A DNA stretch of 64,000 nucleotides from Pseudooceanicola algae (GTDB lineage: Bacteria; Pseudomonadota; Alphaproteobacteria; Rhodobacterales; Rhodobacteraceae): positions 2,733,001 to 2,797,000 of the forward strand of contig NZ_CP060436.1 of the NCBI RefSeq assembly GCF_003590145.2, written 5' to 3'. Below the pieces are notes generated by a model. That model was not told where the DNA came from and searched no databases. It saw nothing but the letters and a program-made list of their open reading frames with translations. This document shows, piece after piece, positions 36,748 to 45,800 of the stretch; position 1 is the stretch's first letter, and each line of letters starts with the position of its first letter. The position numbers and the translations under genes are program-made.

Positions 36748-38445
36748 ATGAGCATTCTCAAATTCGCCAACGTCTCGAAAAGCTTCGGGGAAGGCATCTC
36801 GAAAGCCGAGGTTCTGAAGAACATCAACCTCGAGGTGAAGGAAGGTGAATTCCTGGTTCTGCTCGGCTTTTCGGGCACCGGCAAGACGACGCTGATCAAC
36901 CTGATGGCGGGGCTGGAAAGCCCGACCAGGGGGGCGGTGACCTTCAAGGGCCAGCCGATCACCGGCCCCGGCCCGGAACGCGGCGTGATCTTCCAGAACT
37001 ATTCGCTGATGCCCTGGCTGACGGTCGCCGGGAACGTGCAACTGGCGCTGGATTCCGTCTTCCCGAAGATGTCGAAGGCCGAAAAGGCCGAACGCGTCGC
37101 CCATTACGTCGACATGGTCGGCCTGCCCCATGCCGCCAGCCGCCGCCCGGCGGAACTGTCCGGGGGGATGCGCCAGCGGGTCAACGTGGCCCGCGCCCTG
37201 GCCATGTCGCCCGAGGTGCTGCTGCTGGACGAACCGCTTTCGGCGCTCGACGCGCTGACCCGCGCCAACCTGGCGGACGAGATCGAACATATCTGGGACG
37301 CCGACAAGAAGACCTGCGTGCTGATCACCAACGACGTGGACGAAGCGATCATCCTTGCCGACCGCATCATCGCGCTGAATCCCGATGGCACCCTGGGCGA
37401 GGAATTCTCCGTCTCCATCCCGCGCCCGCGTGACCGGTCCGCGATGAACCACGACGCCGGTTTCAAGGCCCTGCGCGCCCGCGTCACCAACTACCTGATG
37501 GATGTCGGCATCCAGGCCAAGGCCGAGGAAACCCGCCACCTGCCCGACATCAAGCCCAACCATTCGGTCCCCACTGCCGTGGTCGACGCCCAGAAGAACC
37601 TTCTGGAACAGCGCTACCTGTCGTTCGAAGGGCTGCACAAGATCTATCCCACGCCCAAGGGCCCGCTGACCGTGGTCGAGGATTTCAACCTCAAGCTCAA
37701 CCGCGGGGAATTCATTTCGCTGATCGGGCATTCGGGCTGCGGCAAGTCCACGGTGCTGACCATGACCGCCGGGCTGAACGCGATCTCGAAGGGGGTCATC
37801 AAGCTGGATGGTTACGACGTGAAAGGCGCGGACCCGGAACGCGCCGTGGTCTTCCAGTCGCCGAACCTGTTCCCCTGGCTCTCGGCCAAGGAAAACGTCG
37901 CCATCGGGGTCGAACGTGTCTACCCCAAGGCCAGCATGGCCGAACGCCGCGACGTGATCGAATATTACCTTGAACGCGTCGGCCTTGGCGATGCGATGGA
38001 CCGCCCGGCGCATTCCATGTCCAACGGCATGAAACAGCGCGTCGGCATCGCCCGCGCCTTCGCCCTGTCACCCAAGCTGCTGCTGCTGGACGAGCCCTTC
38101 GGGATGCTCGACAGCCTGACCCGCTGGGAGTTGCAGGAAGTCCTGATGGAGGTCTGGTCGCGCACCAAGGTCACCGCGATCTGCGTCACCCATGACGTCG
38201 ACGAAGCCATCCTTCTGGCCGACCGCGTGGTCATGATGACCAACGGCCCGCAGGCCACCATCGGCAAGATTACCGACGTGAAACTGCCCCGCCCCCGCAC
38301 CCGCAAGGCGCTGCTGGAGCACCCGGATTACTATCTTTACCGCGAGCAGGTGCTGAGCTTCCTCGAGGAATATGAACATGGCGCCAAGGGCAAGACCGCC
38401 CAGAAGGCCGACGCCGCCAAACCGGACAGCCAGGAGGCCGCATGA
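36748..38445 (+). CDS. Fused double ABC ATPase of the nitrate transporter (NrtC/NrtD type)
   Basis: A 565-residue protein with two nucleotide-binding domains. NBD1 (about 1-250) has Walker A GFSGTGKTT (40-48), signature LSGGMRQR (about 136), LLLDEPLSALD, but TNDVDEA where the H-loop His should be (Asn195). NBD2 (about 285-540) has GHSGCGKST (about 328), LLLDEPFGMLD and a normal THDVDEA (His482), but a changed signature MSNGMKQR (424). The two changes fall in the same composite ATP site, so one site is predicted degenerate. The usual NrtC binding-protein-like tail is absent. A GTG at 36739, overlapping the nrtB stop, is an alternative start. Confidence 0.9.
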   Translation: MSILKFANVSKSFGEGISKAEVLKNINLEVKEGEFLVLLGFSGTGKTTLINLMAGLESPTRGAVTFKGQPITGPGPERGVIFQNYSLMPWLTVAGNVQLALDSVFPKMSKAEKAERVAHYVDMVGLPHAASRRPAELSGGMRQRVNVARALAMSPEVLLLDEPLSALDALTRANLADEIEHIWDADKKTCVLITNDVDEAIILADRIIALNPDGTLGEEFSVSIPRPRDRSAMNHDAGFKALRARVTNYLMDVGIQAKAEETRHLPDIKPNHSVPTAVVDAQKNLLEQRYLSFEGLHKIYPTPKGPLTVVEDFNLKLNRGEFISLIGHSGCGKSTVLTMTAGLNAISKGVIKLDGYDVKGADPERAVVFQSPNLFPWLSAKENVAIGVERVYPKASMAERRDVIEYYLERVGLGDAMDRPAHSMSNGMKQRVGIARAFALSPKLLLLDEPFGMLDSLTRWELQEVLMEVWSRTKVTAICVTHDVDEAILLADRVVMMTNGPQATIGKITDVKLPRPRTRKALLEHPDYYLYREQVLSFLEEYEHGAKGKTAQKADAAKPDSQEAA

Positions 38446-39386
38446 TGGACACCGCAATCGACACGACCGCAAGGACCTTCATCGAGGTCGCAGAAATCTG
38501 GGTGCCGGAAGGCGACCGGCTGGTGCTGGGCGAAGGCCACTACGGCGCGCTCGACACCTTCGCCGAAGCCTCGCGGCGCGAAAGCTTTGCGAAGGGCGAA
38601 GGCCTGCCGGGCAAGGCCTGGGCCGAAGGCCGCCCGGTGGTGCTGAAGGCATTCGACGGCTCTTATTTCAAGCGCACCGAGGCCGCGAAAGAGGCCGGTC
38701 TGACCGCCGCCGTCGCCGTGCCGGTGTTCTCCGGCAAGACGCTCAAGGCCGTTCTGGTGGTCTTCTGCGCCGATGACGAGGTCCGCACCGGCGCCATCGA
38801 GGTCTGGAAGGACGACGACGGCGTGCTGGTGCTGGACGATGGCTACTACGGCGCCGCAAAGCATTTTGAATGGGTGTCCCAGCACACGCAATTCCCGCGC
38901 GGTCAGGGCTTGCCAGGGGGTGTCTGGGCGTCGAAAACCCCGATCCTGATGCGCGATCTCGGTTCCGGCTACCGCTTTATCCGCGCCGAAAGCGCGGGCA
39001 AGGCCGGGCTGACCACGGGCATCGGCATGCCGATCCCGGTGCCGGGCGGAGAAACCTATGTGCTGGCGCTGCTGTCGGCCCTGGGCACCCCCATCGCCCG
39101 CCGGTTCGAGCTGTGGGATGCCCGCTCGGCCCGCGTCGGCAAGGGCGAACCCGCTGCCGTGCTGGTCGACGGGATCTGCGCCCGCGAAGGCAAGCTCTGG
39201 GTCGGGGAAACCGAAGACCCGCGCCGTGTCACCGCCTGGCAGGGGGTCATCGGCCGCGTGCTGGGCACCGGCCTGCCGGTTGTCGAGGCGGGCACGCCCG
39301 GCCTGACCGCCGGCTACGACACCCTGATCGCCCTGCCCATCCACATGGACGGTGAGCTTGCGCACATCGTCGCCTGGTATTGCTGA
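38442..39386 (+). CDS. Triple GAF-like repeat protein in the nitrate operon
   Basis: A 314-residue protein I cannot name. Three repeats of roughly 100 residues are visible. Repeat 1 has EVAEIWVPEG, FAKGEGLPGKAWAEGRPV and AGLTAAVAVPVFSG. Repeat 2 has EVWKDDDGVL, FPRGQGLPGGVWASKTPI and AGLTTGIGMPIPVPGG. Repeat 3 has FELWDARSA, WQGVIGRVLGTGLPVVEAGT and ALPIHMDGELAHIVAWYC. The GEGLPGxxW and AVPV elements resemble GAF domains. No signal peptide, enzyme motif or DNA-binding domain is seen, so a cytosolic sensor or assembly partner is possible. It overlaps the ATPase stop (ATGA) and precedes nirB by 15 bases. Confidence 0.7.
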   Translation: MMDTAIDTTARTFIEVAEIWVPEGDRLVLGEGHYGALDTFAEASRRESFAKGEGLPGKAWAEGRPVVLKAFDGSYFKRTEAAKEAGLTAAVAVPVFSGKTLKAVLVVFCADDEVRTGAIEVWKDDDGVLVLDDGYYGAAKHFEWVSQHTQFPRGQGLPGGVWASKTPILMRDLGSGYRFIRAESAGKAGLTTGIGMPIPVPGGETYVLALLSALGTPIARRFELWDARSARVGKGEPAAVLVDGICAREGKLWVGETEDPRRVTAWQGVIGRVLGTGLPVVEAGTPGLTAGYDTLIALPIHMDGELAHIVAWYC

Positions 39387-39401
39387 GAGGAGCCTGAAAT
39401 C

Positions 39402-41834
39402 ATGCAGAAACTGGTCGTCATCGGTGCCGGCATGGCCTCTGGCCGTGTCCTCGAGCACCTGAGGGACAACGCGCCCGAAGCTTTCGACATCACCCTTTTC
39501 AACGCCGAACCGCGCGGCAACTACAACCGCATCATGCTGTCGCCGGTCCTGTCGGGTGAAAAGACCTACGCCGAAATCGTCACCCATGATGACGATTGGT
39601 ACGGGCAGAACGCCGTCACCTGCCGCTTCGGCGAAAAGGTGATCTCGGTCGACCGCGCCCGCAAGGTCGTCATCGGCGAGAAGGGCGAAGTGCCCTATGA
39701 CAAGCTGATCTTCGGCACCGGGTCGTCGCCCTTCATCATCCCGCTGCCGGGGCACGACAAGAAAGGCGTCGTCGCCTACCGCGATCTCGAAGATACCAAT
39801 GCCATGATCGAGGCCGGCGCCCGGCCCGGCGCCAGCGCCGTGGTCATCGGCGGTGGCCTTCTGGGGCTGGAAGCCGCCGCGGGCCTGCGCCTGCGCGGGA
39901 TGGAGGTGACGGTGCTGCACATCGCCACCCACCTGATGGAGCGCCAGCTGGACGAAGCCGCCGGCTACCTGCTGCGCAAGGATCTGGAAAAGCGCGGGAT
40001 CAACGTGATCCTGCAGGCCTCGACCCAGGAAATCACCGGCGGCGACCGTGCCGAGGCCGTACATCTGGCCGATGGCACCGTGTTGCCCTGCGATATCGTC
40101 GTCATGGCCGTGGGCATCCGCCCCGCCGTGCAACTGGCCAAGGATTGCGGGCTGACCGTCAACCGCGCCATCGAGGTCGACGCGCAGATGCAGACCTCGG
40201 ATCCGGATGTCTTCGCGGTTGGCGAATGCGTCGAATACATGGGCAATGTCTTCGGCCTTGTCGCGCCGCTATACGATCAGGCCAAGGTGCTGGCGAAGAC
40301 CCTGCTCGGCGAAGCCGATGTCTTCAGGATGAAGGAACTGTCCACCAAGCTGAAGGTCACCGGCTGCGACCTGTTCAGCGCCGGTGATTTTGCCGAAGGC
40401 GAGGGGCGCGAGGACATCGTGTTCCGGGATCCGGGTCGCGGCGTCTACAAGCGCCTGGTGATCGAGGACGACCAGCTGATCGGCGCCGTCATGTATGGTG
40501 ACACGGCGGACGGCAACTGGTTCTTCGGGCTGATCAAGGACGGCACCGACGTGTCGGAGATGCGCGACAACCTTATCTTCGGACCGGCCTTCCAGGGGGG
40601 TGCCCAGGCGGACCCTATGGCGGCCGTTGCAGCCTTACCGCCTGAGGCGGAAATCTGTGGCTGCAACGGCGTATGCAAGGGCGATATCGTGGCGGCCATC
40701 GAGGCGGGCGCAGGCGATCTGGGCGCAATCCGCGCCACCACCAAGGCCAGTGCGTCCTGCGGGACCTGCACCGGGCTGGTGGAACAGGTGCTTTCGGTCA
40801 CGCTTGGCGACGACTTCGTCCTGCCGACCGCACAGCCCGTCTGCGGCTGCACCGACCTGACCCACGAAGACGTCCGCCGCCTGATCAAGGCGCAGGAGCT
40901 GAAATCCCAGCCCGCCGTCTGGCAGGAGCTGGGCTGGAAAACCCCCAACGGCTGTCACACCTGCCGCCCGGCGGTGAACTACTACCTGCTGGCCGACTGG
41001 CCGTTGGAGTACCAGGACGACCTGCAATCGCGCTTCGTGAACGAACGCAACCACGCCAACATCCAGAAGGACGGGACCTTTTCCGTCATGCCGCGCATGT
41101 GGGGCGGGATCACCACCCCGGACGAGCTGCGCGCCATCGCCGATGCCGCCGACAAGTTCAAGGTGCCCACCGTCAAGGTCACCGGCGGCCAGCGGATCGA
41201 TCTTCTGGGCGTGAAGAAGCAGGACCTGACCGCGATCTGGTACGATCTGAACCAGGCCGGGATGGTGTCGGGCCACGCCTATTCCAAGGGGTTGCGCACG
41301 GTGAAGACCTGCGTCGGCACGGATCACTGCCGCTTCGGCACGCAGGACAGTACCGGCCTTGGCATCAAGCTTGAGAAAAAGCTCTGGGGGTCCTGGACGC
41401 CGCACAAGGTCAAGCTGGCCGTGTCGGGTTGCCCGCGGAACTGCGCCGAGGCGACCTGCAAGGATGTCGGCATCATCTGCGTCGACAGCGGCTATCAGGT
41501 CGGCGTCGGCGGCGCGGCGGGCATGGATCTGAAGGAAACCGAACCGCTGGTCGCCGTGCCGACCGAAGACGAGGCGATCGAATGGACCACCGCCTTCATC
41601 CAGCTTTACCGCGAACACGGCAAGTACCTCGACCGGCCCTATAAGTGGGTTGCCAGGGTCGGGCTGGACTGGGTCAAGGAAACGCTTGCCGATCCGGCGA
41701 TGCGCAAGGCCCTGAACGAACGCTTCGAAATCTCGCAATCCGTTTATCGCAAGGACCCCTGGGCCGATCACGCCGAAAAGCGCGCGGATTACTACCAGCC
41801 CCTTGCAGACCTGACCCAGGAGGCCGCGGAATGA
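39402..41834 (+). CDS. nirB: Assimilatory nitrite reductase large subunit NirB
   Basis: An 810-residue NAD(P)H-dependent enzyme reducing nitrite to ammonium. The N-terminal FAD/NAD part has VVIGAGMASGRVLEHL and VVIGGGLLGLEAAAGLRLRG. BFD-type [2Fe-2S] segments follow (CGCNGVCKGDI with SCGTCTGLV at about 419-460, then CGCTDL with NGCHTCRPA). The C-terminal sulfite/nitrite reductase domain binds siroheme-[4Fe-4S] through CVGTDHCRFG (about 637) and SGCPRNCAEATC (about 675). All cofactor ligands are intact. It overlaps nirD by ATGA. Siroheme synthesis genes are not in this window. Confidence 0.96.
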   Translation: MQKLVVIGAGMASGRVLEHLRDNAPEAFDITLFNAEPRGNYNRIMLSPVLSGEKTYAEIVTHDDDWYGQNAVTCRFGEKVISVDRARKVVIGEKGEVPYDKLIFGTGSSPFIIPLPGHDKKGVVAYRDLEDTNAMIEAGARPGASAVVIGGGLLGLEAAAGLRLRGMEVTVLHIATHLMERQLDEAAGYLLRKDLEKRGINVILQASTQEITGGDRAEAVHLADGTVLPCDIVVMAVGIRPAVQLAKDCGLTVNRAIEVDAQMQTSDPDVFAVGECVEYMGNVFGLVAPLYDQAKVLAKTLLGEADVFRMKELSTKLKVTGCDLFSAGDFAEGEGREDIVFRDPGRGVYKRLVIEDDQLIGAVMYGDTADGNWFFGLIKDGTDVSEMRDNLIFGPAFQGGAQADPMAAVAALPPEAEICGCNGVCKGDIVAAIEAGAGDLGAIRATTKASASCGTCTGLVEQVLSVTLGDDFVLPTAQPVCGCTDLTHEDVRRLIKAQELKSQPAVWQELGWKTPNGCHTCRPAVNYYLLADWPLEYQDDLQSRFVNERNHANIQKDGTFSVMPRMWGGITTPDELRAIADAADKFKVPTVKVTGGQRIDLLGVKKQDLTAIWYDLNQAGMVSGHAYSKGLRTVKTCVGTDHCRFGTQDSTGLGIKLEKKLWGSWTPHKVKLAVSGCPRNCAEATCKDVGIICVDSGYQVGVGGAAGMDLKETEPLVAVPTEDEAIEWTTAFIQLYREHGKYLDRPYKWVARVGLDWVKETLADPAMRKALNERFEISQSVYRKDPWADHAEKRADYYQPLADLTQEAAE

Positions 41835-42163
41835 ACTGGATCGACATCGGACATATCGAAGACATCCCCTTGCGTGGCGCGCGGGTGGTAAAGACCCCGG
41901 CAGGCTGCGTGGCGGTCTTCCGCACCGGCCCGGATCAGGTCTATGCGGTCTCGGACACCTGCCCACACAAGGGCGGGCCGCTGTCGGACGGGATCGTGCA
42001 TGACCGCAAGATCACCTGCCCGCTGCACAACATGGTCTTCGATCTGGAAACCGGCCTGTCTCAGGGCATCGAAAAGGAACAGATCGCAACCTACCCGATC
42101 CGGGTCGAGGACGGCCGCCTGATGCTGAACGGTGAAAGCGTCGGCAAGCGGAGCGCGGCCTGA
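41831..42163 (+). CDS. nirD: Nitrite reductase small subunit NirD (Rieske-type)
   Basis: A 110-residue Rieske-fold protein. The [2Fe-2S] ligands CPHKG and CPLHN are both complete, so it can carry a cluster, unlike the cluster-less NirD of E. coli. It partners NirB in electron delivery to nitrite. The start overlaps the nirB stop (ATGA) and its stop overlaps the nasA ATG (TGATG). Confidence 0.95.
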   Translation: MNWIDIGHIEDIPLRGARVVKTPAGCVAVFRTGPDQVYAVSDTCPHKGGPLSDGIVHDRKITCPLHNMVFDLETGLSQGIEKEQIATYPIRVEDGRLMLNGESVGKRSAA

Positions 42164-44811
42164 TGGACGGCACCGGTCTGCCCGACCCCGCCGGGGATGA
42201 AATCCGCTCGACCTGCGCCTATTGCGGCGTGGGCTGCGGCGTGCTTCTGCGCCCTGACGGCACGGGCGGGCTGGCGGTCCGGGGCGACCCGGACCACCCG
42301 GCGAACTTCGGGCGGCTCTGTTCCAAGGGCACCAACCTTGGCGAGACCGTGGATCTGGACGACCGCCTGCTGCACCCGGTGCTGAACGGCGAACAGGTCG
42401 GCTGGGACACCGCGATGGAGACCCTGGCGACGAAGTTTCGCGATGCCATCGCGGCACACGGGCCGGATTCCGTGGCCTTTTACGTCTCGGGCCAATTGCT
42501 GACCGAGGATTACTACCTGGCCAACAAGCTGATGAAAGGCTTCATCGGGTCCGCGAATATCGACACGAATTCAAGGCTTTGCATGGCATCCACCGTGGCG
42601 GGGCACAAACGCGCCTTCGGCACCGATACCGTGCCCGGCACCTACGAGGACCTGGAAGAGGCCGATCTGGTGGTCCTGACCGGCTCCAACCTGGCCTGGT
42701 GTCACCCGGTGCTTTACCAACGCATCGCCGCGGCCAAGCAGGCCCGGCCCAAGATGCGCATCATCGTCATCGACCCGCGCCGCACCGCCACCTGCGACCT
42801 TGCGGACATGCACCTGCCGCTGAAGCCGGGATCGGATGTCGCGCTGTTCAACGGGTTGCTGGCCGCGATCGGCGAAACCGGCACCTGCGATGGCGCCTTC
42901 CTCGACAATGTCGATGGCTACGACGAGGCCCTGGCACAGGCGCAGGCCAGCGACCTCGGCCTGACCGGTCTCGACCCGGCGCTGCTGCACGAATTCTTCC
43001 ACGCCTGGATCAGCACCGAAAAGGTCGTCACCGTCTTCAGCCAGGGGGTGAACCAGTCCAGTTCCGGGTCCGACAAGGTCAATGCGATCATCAACTGCCA
43101 CCTTGCCACGGGCCGCATCGGGAAACCCGGCATGGGGCCCTTCAGCGTCACCGGGCAGCCCAATGCCATGGGCGGACGCGAGGTCGGCGGGCTGGCCAAT
43201 ACCCTTGCCTGCCACATGGATATCACCAACCCCGATCACCGCCAGGCCGTGCGCCAGTTCTGGGATGCCGAGGCGATGCCGCAGGACCACGGGCTGAAAG
43301 CGGTCGAAATGTTCCAGGCCGTCGGTCGCGGAGAGATCAAGGCGATCTGGATCATCCACACCAACCCGGCCGTATCGATGCCCGACGCCGATGCGGTCAA
43401 GGCCGCACTGGCGGGCTGCGAATTCGTCGCCGTGTCGGATGTGACCGCGCAGACCGATACCGCGCGGCTGGCGCATCTGCTGCTGCCCGCCACTGCATGG
43501 GCCGAAAAATCCGGCACCGTCACCAATTCCGATCGCACCATCAGCCGCCAGCGCGCCGTGCTGCCCGAACCCGGCGAGGCCCGCCCCGATTGGTGGGCAC
43601 TGGCCGAGTTCGGCCGCCGCATGGGCTGGGCGCAGGCCTTCGATTTCACCGGTCCGGCGGAGATCTTTCGCGAACATGCGGCCCTGTCGGGAATCGCGGG
43701 GGGCTTCGGGCTCGATTTCGACATCTCGGGGATGCAGGATCTGTCCGATGCTGCCTACGACCAGATGACCCCGGTGCGCTGGCCGATGACAGGCGCGCGT
43801 CAGGGGGGGCGGTTCTTTGGCGATGGCCGGTTCTTCACGGCCTCGGGCAAGGCCAACATGCTGGCGCTGACCCCGCGCACGCCAGTGGCCCGGACCGAGC
43901 CGCGCTACCCCTTCCGGTTGAACACCGGGCGTATTCGCGACCAATGGCACACGATGACCCGCACCGGAAAATCGCCCCGGCTGTCGTCGCATCTGGCGGA
44001 ACCTTTCCTTGAAATCCACCCCGAGGACGCCGCCCGGCTGGGCATTTCCGCCGCCGGTCTGGTGCAGGTCACCTCGCCGCACGGGCGCGGCATCCTGCGG
44101 GCGCTGATCACCGACCGGGTACGGCCGGGCGACATCTTTGCCCCGATGCACTGGACCGGGGAAACCGCGCCCTCGGCCCGGATCGACAGCCTTGTGGCCC
44201 CGGTCACCGACCCGGTGTCGGGGCAGCCCGAAAGCAAGGCCTCGGTCGCGGCCATCGCGCCCTATGACGCGGCCTTCCATGCCTTTGCGGTGGCGGCAGA
44301 CCGCTTTACCCCCGCCACGGAATACTGGGCGCGGGCGCGCACCGCGACCGGCTGGCGCGCGGAAATCGCCGGAAGCACTTTACCCGCCGACTGGACGGCC
44401 TATGCTCTGGATCTGTTCCAGACGGAGCCCGGTAGCATGCAGATTGTCAGCGACCCCAAACGCGGCACCTTTCGCGCGGCCTTCCACGATGGCGGGCGGC
44501 TGACGGCGGCCCTGTTCGTCGCCCCCACCCCGGTGGCGGTGATGCGCGACTACCTGTCGGGCCTTGCGGGAACCGCGGCCCCCATGGCCCTGGCCGGGCG
44601 CCTTGGCGCCGATCAGCCGGACCCCGGCCCGACGATCTGTTCCTGTTTCGGCGTCGGCGTGAACACCATCCTGTCCGCGATCGAGGCCCAGGCGCTGATC
44701 AGCGTCGAGGCCATCGGCGCCGCCCTTCAGGCCGGGACGAACTGCGGCTCCTGCCGCCCGGAACTGGCGCAATTGCTGACCCGCACCCCAACCAGAGAAG
44801 CCGCCGAATGA
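42163..44811 (+). CDS. nasA: Assimilatory nitrate reductase catalytic subunit NasA
   Basis: An 882-residue cytoplasmic molybdoenzyme. The N-terminal [4Fe-4S] site is STCAYCGVGCGV with GRLCSKG. Bis-MGD and nitrate-site regions include NTNSRLCMASTV, GKPGMGPFSVTGQPNAMGGR and NTGRIRDQWHTMTRTGK. A C-terminal BFD-like [2Fe-2S] domain (ICSCFGVGVNTI, NCGSCRPELAQLL) is typical of the NasA/NarB group that receives electrons from NAD(P)H or a small iron-sulfur donor. No separate NADH reductase subunit is present, so NirB or NirD may supply electrons; that is inference. It overlaps its neighbours at both ends. Confidence 0.95.
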   Translation: MDGTGLPDPAGDEIRSTCAYCGVGCGVLLRPDGTGGLAVRGDPDHPANFGRLCSKGTNLGETVDLDDRLLHPVLNGEQVGWDTAMETLATKFRDAIAAHGPDSVAFYVSGQLLTEDYYLANKLMKGFIGSANIDTNSRLCMASTVAGHKRAFGTDTVPGTYEDLEEADLVVLTGSNLAWCHPVLYQRIAAAKQARPKMRIIVIDPRRTATCDLADMHLPLKPGSDVALFNGLLAAIGETGTCDGAFLDNVDGYDEALAQAQASDLGLTGLDPALLHEFFHAWISTEKVVTVFSQGVNQSSSGSDKVNAIINCHLATGRIGKPGMGPFSVTGQPNAMGGREVGGLANTLACHMDITNPDHRQAVRQFWDAEAMPQDHGLKAVEMFQAVGRGEIKAIWIIHTNPAVSMPDADAVKAALAGCEFVAVSDVTAQTDTARLAHLLLPATAWAEKSGTVTNSDRTISRQRAVLPEPGEARPDWWALAEFGRRMGWAQAFDFTGPAEIFREHAALSGIAGGFGLDFDISGMQDLSDAAYDQMTPVRWPMTGARQGGRFFGDGRFFTASGKANMLALTPRTPVARTEPRYPFRLNTGRIRDQWHTMTRTGKSPRLSSHLAEPFLEIHPEDAARLGISAAGLVQVTSPHGRGILRALITDRVRPGDIFAPMHWTGETAPSARIDSLVAPVTDPVSGQPESKASVAAIAPYDAAFHAFAVAADRFTPATEYWARARTATGWRAEIAGSTLPADWTAYALDLFQTEPGSMQIVSDPKRGTFRAAFHDGGRLTAALFVAPTPVAVMRDYLSGLAGTAAPMALAGRLGADQPDPGPTICSCFGVGVNTILSAIEAQALISVEAIGAALQAGTNCGSCRPELAQLLTRTPTREAAE

Positions 44812-45782
44812 CCATCGCGCCCTATGTCCGTCACCTGGGGCGCGGGCCGGGGCGATCCCGGTCTCTGACCCAGGACGAAGCCTTCGACGCCATGCGCCTG
44901 ATGCTGGCCGGCGAGGCCGCACCGGAATCCATCGGGGCGCTGTTGATGCTGATGCGGATGAAGGGCGAAATCCCCGAGGAAATCGCCGGTTTCGCCGCCT
45001 CCGCCCGTGCCACCCTGCCCCAGATCCCGGCCCCCGCGCTCGACTGGCCGTCCTATGCCGCCGGGCGCACGCGCGGGTTGCCCTTCTTCCTGCTGTCGGC
45101 GCGACTGGTCGCCCAAGGCGGCTATCCGGTGCTGCTGCATGGCTGGAATTCGGCCGCCCATATGAACGAGATCGCCTCGATCCGGGGCTGCCTGCCCCAT
45201 GCGGGGATCACCGCCGCGACCTCTGTCGAACATGCCGGAGAGCTTCTGGACCGGCACCGCATCGCCTATCTGCCGCTGGAATCTTTCCAGCCGGGATTGC
45301 TGCATCTGCTGCGCCTGCGGGAAAAGTTCAACCTGCGGTCCTGCGTGAACACCGTGTTGCGGGTGCTGAACCCGGCGCGGGCCCCGGCCTCGGTCCAGGG
45401 GGTGTTTCATCCGCCGTACCTGGAATTACAGGCCGATGCGGGGCTGCTTCTGGGGCAGGAAAACCTGACCGTGATCAAGGGTGGCGGCGGTGAATTCGAA
45501 CGCAACCCGGCCAAGGGCGTGTCGCTGTTCGGCCTGCGCGCGGGCGCGCCCTTCACCGGCACCCTGCCCGCGATCCTTGATGAACACGGCAAGCTTAATC
45601 AGGGCTGGGAGGATCAGACCCTGCTGGCGCAACTGTGGCGGGGCGACTGGCAGGATCCCTTTGCCGAAGCCGTGGTGACCGGCACGGCGGAACTGGCGCT
45701 GGCGACCCTTGGGGATGCGACCCCGGGCGATACCGCCCGCCGCCTCTGGACGGAACGCGATACCTCGATGGCGCTCGACTGA
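44808..45782 (+). CDS. TrpD2/YbiB-like protein (anthranilate-phosphoribosyltransferase fold)
   Basis: A 324-residue protein related to TrpD. It keeps the helical N-terminal domain (LTQDEAFDAMRLMLAGEAAP, GALLMLMRMKGEIPEEIAGF) and the later KFNLRSCVNTVLRVLNPA. It lacks the TrpD catalytic GTGGD motif; the corresponding stretch is GLPFFLLSARLVAQGGYPV. This is the YbiB/TrpD2 pattern, whose E. coli member binds nucleic acid rather than making phosphoribosyl-anthranilate. Its stop-start overlap with nasA (ATGA) makes it the last gene of the nitrate operon. The link with nitrogen metabolism is unexplained. Confidence 0.8.
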   Translation: MTIAPYVRHLGRGPGRSRSLTQDEAFDAMRLMLAGEAAPESIGALLMLMRMKGEIPEEIAGFAASARATLPQIPAPALDWPSYAAGRTRGLPFFLLSARLVAQGGYPVLLHGWNSAAHMNEIASIRGCLPHAGITAATSVEHAGELLDRHRIAYLPLESFQPGLLHLLRLREKFNLRSCVNTVLRVLNPARAPASVQGVFHPPYLELQADAGLLLGQENLTVIKGGGGEFERNPAKGVSLFGLRAGAPFTGTLPAILDEHGKLNQGWEDQTLLAQLWRGDWQDPFAEAVVTGTAELALATLGDATPGDTARRLWTERDTSMALD

Positions 45783-45800
45783 CAGGCGTCAGAGGCCCGG

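Noticed and set aside
45779-45792. Small hairpin CTGAC-AGGC-GTCAG between the TrpD2-like gene and glmM
   Set aside because: Only five pairs and no T-run, with overlap of the stop codon; too weak to call a terminator.
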